Origin: Collybia mongolica
Taxonomy: Eukaryota; Basidiomycota; Agaricomycetes; Agaricales; Clitocybaceae
Assembly: GCA_013420905.1 (NCBI GenBank)
Contig: JAAXNY010000001.1
Coordinates: 496,001 to 560,000, forward strand
Direction of reading: 5' to 3'
Length of the DNA stretch: 64,000 bases
A program made the position numbers and the translations under genes. How positions within the stretch are numbered: position 1 is the stretch's first letter; the number at the start of each line of letters is the position of its first letter. The notes under the pieces were generated by a model, which worked only from the letters and a program-made list of their open reading frames with translations, had not been told where the DNA came from and did no database searches. Of the stretch, positions 21,530 through 33,854 are shown in pieces.

Positions 21530-23164
21530 ATGATTCAAACTGGGCTGATTCAAAACGCGCACAGCGACCTGGTAACAGACGCGTCTTATGATTTTTATGG
21601 ACTGCGATTGGCTACCTGTAGCCTTGACCAGCGGTGTGTAACCTTTTTCGAACGAAGTACTACGCTTAATTCATTATACACAAAAGAATAAAGATTTGGC
21701 AGCTGGACGAAGCTAATGGAACATGGAGCGTAGAGGACGATTGGAAGGTATGTAAAACACCTCTCTGTCGTGCCATAAGTCACCCGAATATCACAGGCAC
21801 ATGATGCGCCGGTATCAAAACTAAGCTGGGCACACCCAGAATTCGGTTCCATTCTTGCGTCCTCCTCATTCGACAGAACAGTAAAAGTGTGGGAGCAGGT
21901 ATCACCACTGGGCCAGTCAGAATCGCAACAAAACAATGTGAACGGGACCGTGTCGTTACAGGCGCAGGCGTCCGCTGGAACCACAAATTCTCGCTGGGTA
22001 GAGAGGGCAGTGTTGACGGACGCAAGAGGCACGATACGAGCGGCAGAGTTTGCACCTCACCAGTTCGGTTTGAAACTTGTGGGTGAAAGTTAACCTCATT
22101 TTGAGTCACTGCTTGACCCCTACAAGGCCACGATCGCCACAGACAACCAACTCCGGATCTACGAATGTCTCGAACAACCTTCTCTCACAACTTGGCAACT
22201 CTCCGAGGAACTGGACGTCCTGGCCCTTGCCAATTCCACGTCCCCATCAGCCCACTCGCGAAATCACACGGTCGCCCTTGCCACACCCACGCAAACAAGC
22301 GCCACTTACGACGGTGTGGCCTCCGCCTCTCTAGTGGCACAAGCCCTACAACAGGGACTCCAGCCATCCATATCAACACCTTTGCGACCCGGTCACGGGA
22401 GTCGTGAAGCCGACGGCGGGTGGTGTATATCTTGGTGCAAGGACCGGTACTGGGGCGAAATCATCGCTGCCGGGTGTGGGACTAACGGTATCGTGAAAGT
22501 GGGTCTATAACTACTCTTCGGCGTCGTCGCAAAAGACTCATGGCTCAACCAGATTATTCAACTCTCCCCCTCCCGGCGTCCTACCTCAATACTCACACTT
22601 GACCCGACGCCTACGCCACAAACTGGTTCTTCGGGAGCCGCGTCGACGTTCACCCCCACCCCGGGAGATGCTGTAGAGCTGCCGACACCTTATGCCATTA
22701 CCAGTGTCGCGTGGGCTCCCTCTTGCGGGCGGTCATACCACCTGATCGCGACGGGAGGTCGGGACGGGCGAGTAAGGATATGGAGAGTCACCCCAGCAGA
22801 CGAGCCGGAACACGATGAGGAGGAGGAAGGTAAATGGACAGCCATCGTGGTTGGGGAATTCGACGAACACAAGTAAGTTTTGCCTTACAGGTAAAAATAT
22901 GTCAAACTCATACTGCGGTAGAACCGCGGTGGGAAGGGTGGAGTGGAATATCACAGGGTGCGTGTAGCGTTTGCAGCTTGCTTCGGTGTGATAGGAATGG
23001 TAGTATCCTTCAGGACAATACTGTCATCAGCAGGTAACGACGGACGGATAAGGCTCTGGAAAGCAACGTCTGGGAACGTGTGGAGGCCTGCTGGGAGCAT
23101 CGGCGTTGAGCAGAATGAGGAAGCAGGGCAAGCAGAGAACAGGGACGTTGATATGGAGGGGTAA
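21530..23164 (+). CDS. SEH1: Nucleoporin Seh1 (WD40 protein of the Nup107-160/SEA complexes)
   Basis: Seven exons: 21530-21633, 21687-21747, 21797-22078, 22127-22498, 22553-22872, 22922-22957, 23014-23164; 441 residues with all phases matching. Seh1 is a seven-bladed WD40 propeller that sits in the nuclear-pore Y complex and, in yeast, in the vacuolar SEA/GATOR2 complex controlling TORC1. Diagnostic stretches are HSDLVTDASYDFYGLRLATCS at the start, LSWAHPEFGSILASSSFDRTVKVWE, RWVERAVLTDARGTI, EFAPHQFGLKL, then ISWCKDRYWGEI, a final SSAGNDGRIRLWK blade, and an acidic tail. It is longer than the roughly 350-residue yeast and animal proteins because of linkers around residues 105-125 and 185-225 and a Pro/Thr-rich insertion before the sixth blade. 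Confidence 0.92.
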
Positions 23165-25036
23165 TAGTGCGTGTCGGTTCATTATTCACCGTTACACAGC
23201 TTAACGAAAAACCGCCTTTTTCAGGATCGCACTTTACTTACAGGCAGTACGCAATAAACCTTATGACACATATTCGCCCATGTGGATTGTCAACCCTCTT
23301 TCGCACCCACCGGGATCTACATGAATGGTGGATACTACTCAACAATTGCCCACAATCTCTAACTGCTCTGCTTCATGGGTGGCCTTATCGTGGCCGCCAT
23401 CCTCTTGGTGAAGAGCAATACCGGTTTTTAACACTCATCAAGTTGCTTGCATCAAATAGAGCTTACATTTGCGAGTACATTCACAGCACGTGACAGGCAT
23501 GAATAGACCCACAGTTTTGGGGGCAAATAATACCGTCAGACTTTCATCTCGCGCCTGTAATGGTCTGTAATCCCGAACCAGTGATACTATGCCTCAAGCC
23601 CTCTAGTACTTGCATCGGTGGTATCATTGAAGGGTCAGAAGCGTGTACCACTGTCTACCCTGGCCTGCTTCGGTGGAAATCATGATACTTCTTCCGAAAG
23701 AGTTCAAGTGAGCACCGGCGTCTATGGTTTCCAGGTTTATCAGCTGGATTGAGTTATGCCGAATGGCGCCTGTCGGATATTTATCTGCTCAAATTCAAAG
23801 AATTGCCACAAGGGCGGAGTCCAGGCTGCGGTAAGGTGAGTCACAACGTGTATTCTGTTGGACTGAAAAAGTTAAAACGTGAAACGTGTATACACCTAGG
23901 ACACATGAGGTAACAGGGATCCCGTTGTGACAATAAGAATAGACCATGGGACGAGGTCATCCGGCCGCCTCGTTTCTTTGCCGTCCCTCAAGGTATGCCC
24001 ACGATAAGAGGGAAATGCGCAAGGCCTTACAATAGGGCTAACCCTACATTGACATGTGCAGCTCTGACGTGAGGACGGAGGCGACACTATTGGATATTAT
24101 TCAGGGACACCCACATGGTATTGAGCTTGCGCACCCAGCGTACAGCTCATGTTTCCTCTCTCATCTACAGGGACGTGAACATAAAATTGAACCTCAAAAG
24201 CCGCACACATGTTTTGTCAAGGTACCGGACATGCCTTCATCGTTCCAATGTGACAGATTCTGATAAGCGACGGCATGTTCTGTCCTTTAGCATCATGCAA
24301 CGTCAGTTGTTGATCATCTATTTCCACCTCCAGGCTCCGAAGGATTGAATTAATTCGTGATGCGGTGGCGAATGAAAAACACGACTTGTGAAAATAGAGC
24401 TGAAGCCCACATAATCATGAGTACTTTAAATTGCCTTGACCCTTGGAATTGGAGGCAGGATGAGGTTATCGTGGCTGACTTGCATAATTGAAGCCCCGCT
24501 TAATGCTAATTTTAGCCGGCGCCAGCACTTGAGGAAGTCAGAATCTATGATCTTTATTCTGCATCCGCAATCGTCGACATAACAAACAGATGGCTTATTC
24601 GAAAACCATATACATCGATGATCACGAAGACCTCAAGGCCTTCGATACTCTTCTGGTTTGGGCAGGGAAACCACGATATCAACACGACCGGCAGACGTAA
24701 TCACTCCCTCGACCAACACGCGTCGCTCACTCAATATCGCAAAAAGTAGCCTTTTCATGTGGAATTGAATGGTCGAGCTGAAACCGAGAATCTATAGAAT
24801 CTAATTATTAGCCTCGTTTCCTTTTTGCAGATTATGGCACACAAAGATCATAGACCGAGCGTCTAGGCCATTACAGTACCCTGATCAGAAATGCCGAAAG
24901 ACCCCATTTGTGATTTACACTTGTCTGATCACTTTCCTAATGGCGGCCGCAACGGACCTCAGTGATAATGGGTATAAAAGTAGTTTTTCCATGTGCGCGC
25001 CTCAAGGCAGTCCTTCACTCCCCCACTGGTGATTCA
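23165..25036. other. Intergenic, scattered exon-like fragments
   Basis: No complete gene was assembled. Between about 23730 and 24300 the plus strand shows short protein-like pieces (IELCRMAPVGYLSAQIQRI near 23745; RPWDEVIRPPRFFAVPQ near 23940; SDVRTEATLLDIIQGHPHG near 24060; GREHKIEPQKPHTCFVK near 24170) separated by plausible GT-AG introns, but the phases do not join throughout. A short frame near 24590 (MAYSKTIYIDDHEDLKAFDTL) also stands alone. This may be a broken gene. Confidence 0.35.
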
Positions 25037-26727
25037 ATGACACCCACTGTTGCACCAGGTTCTGAGCAACTTGTCAGCGCCGTTGTTCACCTGTACGACA
25101 AGTGGCTTTTATCGATGCTGTTTTGCTGAAACGCCATTCCTAGGAATGCAGGAAAGTACTTTCAGGTGGCGGCGTATGTGGTTCTCATTTACGATCATGG
25201 TTCGTACTTTAGTAATGCGTGTTTATTTTTCAATTATACTGAAGTAACATTTCTAAAGCATTAACGTTTTCAGACGAGGTAATATGAATCTTTTGATGAA
25301 ACGATCTAATCATATCCTCACTGATTCTGACTGCCTGATGAACAATCAGGTTGAACGCATCTGGAAACAAAAGATTTCAGGAGCTGCGATCCTCTTTTTG
25401 ATCAATCGCTATGTAACCCCGTTACAGTTCTTGATTGTAATTCATGGTATGATCGGCGGTTTATATGTTCCAAGTGGCCGTAATATCTAAATTTCACCTA
25501 GCTTTTCATGATCCCATTTGGACACCATCGGTAGGTCGACCGCGATTATTGATTACACGGGCAAAAAACTGAACGTGGAGCTCTATTGTAGGCGTAAGTT
25601 CCGTTATCATATCTTCAATATGAGAAATTCAATATTGTGAAAGCTGCAAGAGATTCGCCGCCTTTGAGGGCGCATCGACTGTTGCTCTCATTGCTGGTAA
25701 GCACTGTTTCTTGCCAGGTCAGTCCAGTAACCGAAGTGCCATCCGTTTTTAGTCTGTGAACGTGCGTAGCACTTGTAGCTATAAGGTTATGCCGACTATC
25801 TGAAATTTTCTCACCTTGGACCAGTCATTATGATTCTCCGCGTCTATGCTCTCTATGGCAGGAGCGGCCCTATTTTATGTTTTCTCATGATTTTATGGAT
25901 CATCCAAATCACGCTGGCGTCTATGGCTCTCACGCATGGTTTTCGTGAGCCCCTCATTCAAGTTTTTGCCGTATACCCGACTAACAACCTTCAAACTGCA
26001 GCTGTCTCGCTGCCCCCAGGTCTCGTGGGTACGACGGTCGTTGCCATCCGGACTAGCACGAGCTGAACATCACATTTTTACCAGGTTGTATTCTTACGGG
26101 AGAAAGCCCACTGTTTCGTAAGTTCGCATGAATACCCCTTAATTTCACTGATCTGAAGCACTTCACAGCTGCGATATGGATCATGCCTTTAGTTACGGAT
26201 TTCTCTGTGTTTTTGCTCATGTTATGGAAATCTAGAGACTATATCAGGCAAACAGGGAGTACTCGGTAAGATCCTGGTCGCCATGCTTGCGAAAAGATAT
26301 GAATAACGCGACAATATAGGACCATCAGCGTATTTCTACGAGATGGGTCACTATATTTCTTCGTCATTTGTATGGCGAATCTATTGAATACATTACTTTT
26401 TGTGGTATGTCCTAGGTGTGTCCACTAACGAACTAACGCACTTATCGCCTATGGTCGCAGATGGCCGAAGACGACTTGAAGGTTATTGGGGCATCGTTCA
26501 GTCAGCTGATAGCTGCCACAATGATATCGCGCCTTGTCATCAATCTCCGGTCCGCAAATGCAGACAGCTTGGGGCAAGAAAATACCTGTAATCGGACTAC
26601 CCACATGGGGTTCATGACGCGAACCATTGGCAATCTCGGTGAAGAATTGGATACCGTATTTCAGAGCTCTATAGGGTACTCTTCTACCTTCACGGAGGAA
26701 CATTCCATGGTCAAGACTAATTCCTAG
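25037..26727 (+). CDS. DUF6533 integral membrane protein, copy A
   Basis: Fourteen exons: 25037-25092, 25144-25199, 25259-25278, 25350-25446, 25502-25530, 25592-25593, 25644-25696, 25753-25761, 25825-25944, 26002-26028, 26085-26117, 26169-26265, 26320-26404, 26461-26727. Together they give an unbroken 316-residue frame. The family, from basidiomycetes, has about seven transmembrane helices and unknown function. Landmarks are KYFQVAAYVVLIYDH, LTFSDEVERIWKQK, FLINRYVTPLQF, CKRF/FEGASTVALIAVCE, the strongly conserved IMILRVYALYGR, and LKVIGASFSQLI near the end. Exons 6 and 8 are only 2 and 9 nt. The first 13 exons have exactly the same lengths as in copy B at 37033-38700. The gene converges on the listerin gene, with stops 250 bp apart. 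Confidence 0.88.
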
Positions 26728-26977
26728 TCGGTCTACGCCACAAATCCCGGCGAGACCGGCGTGTATTCTTTCTCTTGGGATCGGGTACTATGAGAGTAAT
26801 TAGGTAATTGAGTTTCATCTGTAGCCTTAGTTTTTCGAATTTGTTTCTGGTTGTACTTGATATAGTTGACTAAGGAACGGGGGTGCTGGGCCCCTGAAGC
26901 GCAACGACGATGACCGCAGTGACCTTCAACCAGGATACTGTAAACCAATGAAGACGAACCGTGGATGTATGTAACCT

Positions 26978-29900
26978 CTAAAAGATATCCGAACGACAAA
27001 GAGGGCAACTTGACGAATGACTCGAGTTAAACCACTGCGACGATCCCGACCGTTAGAAAATTGTCGTAAAAGTGCGGGAGACGAGCTGTACCTTATACAA
27101 ACACCCAGCGTGGAAGCGGTTTTTGCATGTTTTACACGGCTTCCGTGGAAGGGTACCATCCATAACACTGATAATCCTGTCGATGGGATAGTCAACGGAT
27201 GGATACCATTAAAGGGGTATAGGTCTTACGAATAACAGATGGCGCATTCTACTTGCCCTTCAAAGTGGAGCGTAACATTTTTCTTGAAAAGCCCAAGGCC
27301 ATCAACGATGCGGCCGTTCTATATGATGTTGCTTTGAGCGCAATCAAATTTCAAGCACCATCGAGACGTACGTGAGACCATATAATTTGCTGGACCGCCA
27401 ATATCCATGCTCGCCACCGATTCTCATCTACTCCGACTCTCTTAAGGTCTTTGATTTCGATTTTATGCAGAGGCCAATCGGAAGGTATTTTCAACTTTAT
27501 CTCCAGTTGATGTTCGTCTACCAAGTATGACGCAACAACCTCATTAACTGCATTGGCGACCTTGATGGTGAGGTTTTCGTCGACCAGAAGTGCGGTCGAT
27601 TCGGGACTCTTGACATGCGCCAGTTCTGTCTGAATGATGACGGGAGAGAAATACTGGGACGTATAGTTGGTGATGCTCGACGAAAGCTGACGGTCTTTAC
27701 AGTCAAGGATCCATGTGTGAATTAACGATGGGACCGTTAAAAGGGCTCGGTAATAGAGATGAGCTGCGAGTAAGGGGAGGCTGAAGTTTACCCCCGTTTC
27801 ATAATCTAAAAAGGTGCTTTAGAAGCCGGGTCCGACGACGCGGATATGCACCTACACTCGACATAAAATTCATCGACAGCCCAGATGTCCAATTTGAACG
27901 CCTTTAGAGGTCCTTGATCTAATCTAAGCAGGTGTAGAAGAGTCGGTATGAATCGTGAAGCGATCACATCGACGTTTCGTAGCTGTTCGATGTAACTGGA
28001 TCGAACTTTGAGACTCTGGTAGATATCGTGAGCGACCGACACCATGGCTATAAAGAAAAACAAACCGCATCCTGGAAAAGGTCGAAGAGGAGCATCCATC
28101 CAAGTAAGTAACCAAATATAATCTTTGGAAAAGGTAAGAACGGGGAACGATCAACCCAAAGTAACGATCACTTACGGTCTCCTCAGCATCTGTCTGTTCG
28201 GACACAATGTCACGCTGTATGATGTCAAGAAGCTGTGGAGGAAGGTCCACTTTGACGATAGCTTCTGTGTCGACTCCCGCTTCGATCACAAAATACTCTG
28301 TGCGTTTCCTGGCTGCGCTCTTCATAAATAGATAAGCGACCTTTTGAACCTCTATTGAGGAATCTGAGATCAAATGTGACATCTTTCGATATCCTTTTGT
28401 GAGCTTATTCCAGAGACCGGACGAGGATGGGATACATACATTGGGCAAAGTCTCTTGGTCGATCAGGGATTCTGGTAAACTTTGAATGATTGAAAGAACA
28501 AGCCCACGACACGTCGATACTGGACTTGAGCTGTTGATAGTGTCTATAAAGGAATAATCCAACTTTAATTTTGATTGTTCTTAATGCAGCCCGTTGTCGT
28601 ACCTAAAGACACAATCGCTAGATCTCGAACCAATGTTAAAATTGGCATTTTTCGTTCTTCCCAATCAGCTCGCAAGGACTTGTTAGTCGTACATAGGTCT
28701 TGAATTAGAATGACCAGCTTCAGCGATCTGGCGAGGGCTCCCAGTGTGCTGTCATCCGTCATCGAAGAATTCTTCCGGTGTAGTGTTAGTCAGGCTCCAC
28801 AGCACTCGCGGACCACCCACCTCAAGGTTACTCTCTAAAATATCAAAAATGAGGCCCCAATGAGCACCAGGAATATCCTGAAGGATCGGAGCTAGATAGA
28901 AAAATACCAGAGTCATATGACTCTCGACTTCTTCATCTATGTCTTCATCGGAAGCGATCCACTGCTGACACGCTTTCATGATATTAACAGCCCGCGGTTG
29001 TGGCAAAAATACGACGTCCGAGTCAGGGTTAGGTGCGCTAGCCGCGAGCTTCCTCAACATCATTAGGCCCTCCGTATTGGCTTTGCTAGCCTTTATACCC
29101 AGCAATGCAGCAGCTAACTCGTTCCTGTATCTATCGAGGCGCGGTGGCTCTGGTGCGAACTCGGTGATTGCGGACACTATAGCCATGGATGTCTGTGGGG
29201 CTGACGCAAAGATGCCAATAAGACATTTATGGGTTAGGAAAGGACTGCAGCTCCTGACCTTTATTTTCAGTTTTTCGAGCAAGGAGCATCCAAAGATCAG
29301 CTTCATCTTTTTCTACGTCGTGGAAAACATGTTGGAGAATATTCCGCAAAATGCGGGAATCCCTTGTATGGTCAAGCCTTCGAGCTGCATCGATAACGTT
29401 TACCAAGAATATTGATAACGCTCCAAGATTTTCAGTTTTGTTATCCGTGGCAGCATTAAGGGCAATAGAGCGCCAACCATCATCGGCAGAGGACGTCAAC
29501 ACATACGTAGTGACCTGTTCAACCTTCGAGATGATAGTGAACAGCTCGGTCGAGAGGGCCAGATCTCTGAAAACTGGACTTTGAGCAGACGGAACACGTT
29601 GAAAGTCGAGAGCATAAATTTCCAGAGCATGGAAGTGTCGCAGAGCCCAAATGTTCTGCTTAGCGGCTTTCCGGTCCTCGACCAATACTTGAAGCAGGGC
29701 AGAAACAATGCGTGCGTATGACGAGAATCCATGACTGTCATAAAGTTGGGTACTTGAAGAGCCGCTATGAAAGGTGGAAGCGGGGGGAATTAGATTGTCG
29801 ACAGCAGCCAGGCTCGGGTGTATCGGATCTGGCGAAAGGTCCTGAAGCATATCGTCAAGCTCCTTTGGCGTCGGGAAAATGTCTGATGGCAATTTGAAAC

Positions 29901-32900
29901 CAAAATCCATGGGTGTTAGGGATACGGCGTGGAGTATATCTTGAGGCCTGTGCTAGCTAATTAACAGACGTTCACCGTGCCCCTCATTCTACTTACAGTG
30001 GCCTGACTTGGGTGTCACATAGAAGCGACTTGAGCTTGGTCTTGATTTCGGACAGAACAGCCGCCTTTCGAACATAATCGGCATCCTTCACCCATTGATT
30101 CCAAAGGTCACTGGCGCTACCAAAAATATCGTTCCCTTCAGGGTCGTAACATGAAGGTAGTAGATACGTAAAGATGAAGATATGCGGCATCAAGTTATCG
30201 AAGTCCTGTCGTGCTAGGGTTCGTGGTGGATGCTGGAACAGTGACGTAATCAAGGCAAGCGACGGCTCAAACGCGGTTAAAGATGCGTCCGCATCGCTAA
30301 GGGCGAGATCCAATTGGAGAATAAACGCAGAGATTATGGTCTCCAGAGAGGTGGTATAACCGTCCTCGGATAAAAAGTAGTCTTTCAGGATGCTAGTGAG
30401 AAACATGCGACACAGTAAGAGTAAGGTTACCATACCTGGTGAAAGCAGTACTTGTCGGACGAAAATGCTGTGTGCGGGGTCCCCAGAGAGGACTTCCGAG
30501 AGGAGATGTTGGACGAGGGCATCGACCTCCCCCGTGTTAGGCTTGAGGTAAGAGGGCAAAGAATTGCGCTCGACGGCATCCAATAATGGCTTGATGGAGG
30601 TTTCCGCAACATCGGGATGCCGTGATATGTCAGAAAGCAGGGCTTGCCAAACTCGCAAACATTGGCCCTCTTGCTTCCGGTGACATAGGTATGCAAGGAG
30701 GAGCGAGGAAGAGACGCTTAAAAGCCTGAATGCGTACTGCGCGACCATGTCATCCATAAACTATTCGGTCGGGGTGAGCATTAGTATTGTTTGTGCGGAG
30801 ATCAGCTGGACGAACCTGAGAAAAGTGTGGTTCGTCGAACAAGCCCTCCCTAAATTGGTCAAGCATGTTTACTAAAAACTCCACGCTATTGAGCGCGGGA
30901 GCGTTGTCTGTATGTTCGGCTTTGAGAGATGCCTCGCAACTCTCCGCCGCTGAATTCAAGATATCAGCTATCAAGACTGCTGTCACCTCTCGCAGCATTT
31001 CAATGTTCTTGAACCGATCTTGGAAAACCTTCAAAAAGGCAGACACCAACGCAGGGTGCAGTTCCACAGCTACTTTGATTTCTCTCGAAATGGCATCCCA
31101 GGAAGGAACGAATAGGCCTGTTATGGAGATAAGTTAGACGATCGTATCCTCACTATCCGGCGCGTAGCAGCTGTACCTTCGTCAATTTCATGCATAGAAA
31201 GTAAGGTCTGGGCCATCAGGCGTCCAGCCGCCCTCTGTTCCACCCTAAGCCTCTTTTTCGCCAGTTCTCCCCAAACTTTGATTATCTGTTCGCTCGCGAA
31301 CTGCTGTACCTCTTGAGTAGCATCAGACGACACCACCGAGCCGAATAAGATCCCGCGGCTCTGTTCGTGATTGCGTATTCGTTTGATAAGGAACAACATG
31401 CATTCGAATAGCGCAGACAGAAACGCAGCCGACGTCGCGGAGCGTTGAAGCGAACTGAGCGCACGCCCGTCCAGGACTTTCCAAAACGACCCAAACATAT
31501 CCGCGAGAGGAGATGCTGAGCCTGATGATGCGAGAACCTGCGAATGCATTAATATCGAAGCGAAAAGAGTGATATGTACTTACGGAAGACGGAATTGTTG
31601 AGATCACGATTACCACTGTCGGATACCCTTGCAAGGGAGATCCTGAGCAGCCTAGCTCAAGGAATCGCAGAAATTCTTGGTAGGCGATCGACGAAACCTC
31701 CGACGGATTCGAAGTCGGTTTTTTCTCTTCAGAGTCGCTCTCGTCAGAGTCAGAGTCCTCCGCTCCACCGTCTTTATTGTACTCTTGCATTCGCTCGATC
31801 TCCCACGAGTTTGGGAACTCTAAGTGACAGTTTGAGCTATTATAAACCTGCATTTACCTGTAATATACTCTTACCTTTTAAGAAAGTAAGTAGTGGTTGC
31901 CACATTACGGCATGAACTGTCGTATCCGGTTCAACCCAAGCAGAACGTAGTATCCCAGAGCTTAGAATCGGGACAAGCGGCTCCAGGTGTCCTATCACAA
32001 CCGTCTTATTAAAGAGGTGGGAAGAAGGGATTACGAACGAACCTTTCCAATTCTGTAATAACGTCTGCACGAGTGTCCATCCTGCCTTGCGAACGTTCGG
32101 CTGCCCGAAACCAAAGCTCTCCAACTCGACGAACGAACACTGTTCCCCGTGATGCAACGAGCTCCATAGAGCCGGATTCTTAAAAAACTCAACCAAGTCG
32201 TCCGATGGCTCCTGATGGATCGTTTCTACCAGACAGGTTAGCTCCAATGAAATTGTTCGTTATAACGCATTGTACCTAATAATCGTCTGACAGCACCAAA
32301 GGCCCCCACACGTAACCTCGCCGCTCGGTCAGGTTCGTTCTCTTCCAGCTCTTCGACTTTTGAACGTGAAGCCTGTTCCGCATCCTCCTTCCGTGCCCCC
32401 TTCTTCAGTGGCGGTGGTGCTGATACGGGCGGCGCCGGGTTGAGATATGCGTACACCCCAATAGGATCCAGAATCGCCCTCTGCGTAAAGGAAATCAGTG
32501 AAGGTCGAAATCGCTGGTCTAGCACGAGGTGACTGTTTTGGTCTGACACGCCATCGACTGAGATCGTGCTGTTCCAAGATTTCTGTGCCATGGTAGCGAC
32601 GGATCTGTCCACATCATGTGCCGTCATATACCATGTCCCGAGGATACTTTCAATCTGCGATGCCGAGGCAACCTCCCGCAAGAAATATAGGATTTGTTCG
32701 TGCACCGCGTGGATTTGCAGGAGAGAGGCATGGATCCCTGCTGTCAGGAGACGGATTCGGCGTGAATGGTGTACAAACAACGCGGAAACATGGTGCAGCT
32801 GGAGATGTAGATTATGATTAGAATTAAGTTGAATGGTATAGTTCACGCACCCACACAGGCAACATCTCGACCAAGACATGAACCAGTGTCCCGTCCTCAC

Positions 32901-33249
32901 CCTCCTTCTTACATTTCTCGACCCACGCTGACTGAAGCTCCTCCAACGCACGAACCTTCGTGACCTGCGCCTTCTTATTGAAGCTTCGGAGCACAATCAA
33001 GAGCTCCGCAGGCAAAGTGTGCACTAATCCTGTCGTCTCGAGAGGATCCGGTTGGACTGGTGCAGGCTTGACAGGTGGAATGTACGCTTTTACCCGAGGC
33101 TCCTTTTTCTTCTGCCCTCTCTCTTTTTTCTTCAGCTTTTTCTCCTTCGGGATCAAGTCTTCTAGCGGGGCAGCGCCTGAGAGTGCCTTCTTCGCATGTT
33201 TTTTGCGGGTCCCTGAACTCGCGGACGACTTTCCACCACCTTTCGCCAT
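26978..33249 (-). CDS. LTN1: Listerin-type E3 ubiquitin ligase (ribosome quality control)
   Basis: Seventeen exons on the minus strand: 33249-32851, 32798-32276, 32225-31875, 31819-31584, 31537-31177, 31117-30816, 30760-29997, 29947-29259, 29200-28821, 28771-28631, 28562-28176, 28122-28066, 28015-27852, 27780-27372, 27318-27230, 27176-27092, 27034-26978. All phases agree; 1797 residues, close to human listerin. Listerin binds stalled 60S subunits and ubiquitinates the trapped nascent chain. The N-terminus is Lys-rich, then comes the conserved [20 protein letters not shown] segment and helical HEAT/ARM-like repeats. An acidic low-complexity patch lies near residue 430. The end carries [16 protein letters not shown] and a C-terminal [34 protein letters not shown]. 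The exon 10/11 boundary (donor GTTCGA) is the least certain. Confidence 0.95.
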
Positions 33250-33854
33250 TTACACAAATTCTTGGACGAAGTTTGTCCTGTACTCGAGTAGCCTTGGTTT
33301 AAAATGAAGGGCAGCCTGGTGATGGTGGTGGTGGTGGTGGTGGTGGTATAGCCCATGGATAATTAAAAATGAAATCTTATCATCAGGCTGAAATGACGTG
33401 TGATTACGAAACGTGACTCACTCAATAAAGCTGATGGTCATGTCGCCTTTCGTAATCAAGTAGTACGTCTTGATCAAAGTGTGATTACGAATTTCTCCAG
33501 CAAAAGGGCTTAGGACTTTCATGAGAAGTACAGGTTGTCTCTGCAATTTTGAGATTGGGCGTCAACTTGAAGTTGGAGGCTGATCTTCGATATTCGGGAG
33601 GCGAACACTCTCGAGTCACCATACTTATCTGTAAGCTTAGTTAAACCCTAAACCCTTGCCCTTGAGGTCGTGGCCGAGTAGCGGAAAAGCAGAGAAAGAG
33701 CTCTCGTCGGAACAAAATTAACACGGGGACGTTACAGGGTTGGTTATCACAGACAACATGGCGAACCCAAAGCTAAAGTCTAAGCGAAATATTGCAACAG
33801 GGCGGGTCCCTAGTATTGACAACACGCTAGCCAAAAGGAAGAGTGTACAGGTAA
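33250..33854. other. Upstream region of listerin and downstream region of OMT copy 3
   Basis: The start codon of the listerin gene (33249) and the stop of OMT copy 3 (33855-33857), both on the minus strand, are separated by about 600 bp. This contains a GGT/CCA microsatellite and no credible gene. It should hold the listerin promoter and the OMT terminator. Confidence 0.5.
33321..33348. repeat. TGG/CCA trinucleotide microsatellite
   Basis: About nine TGG units, interrupted once, roughly 75 bp upstream of the listerin start codon on the minus strand. Confidence 0.85.

Noticed and set aside
25264..25278. Apparent 15-nt deletion in exon 3 of DUF6533 copy A (acceptor TTTTCAG at 25273)
   Set aside because: Using the acceptor AAAG at 25258 instead gives a 20-nt exon identical in length to copy B and restores the LTFS.E motif.
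28863..29415. Plus-strand frame of 145 codons at 28978-29415 and others across 28-33 kb
   Set aside because: Antisense shadows of the listerin exons.
32238..32996. Minus-strand frame starting Arg-rich ([15 protein letters not shown])
   Set aside because: The start is a read-through of the first listerin intron. The true second exon begins at 32798.
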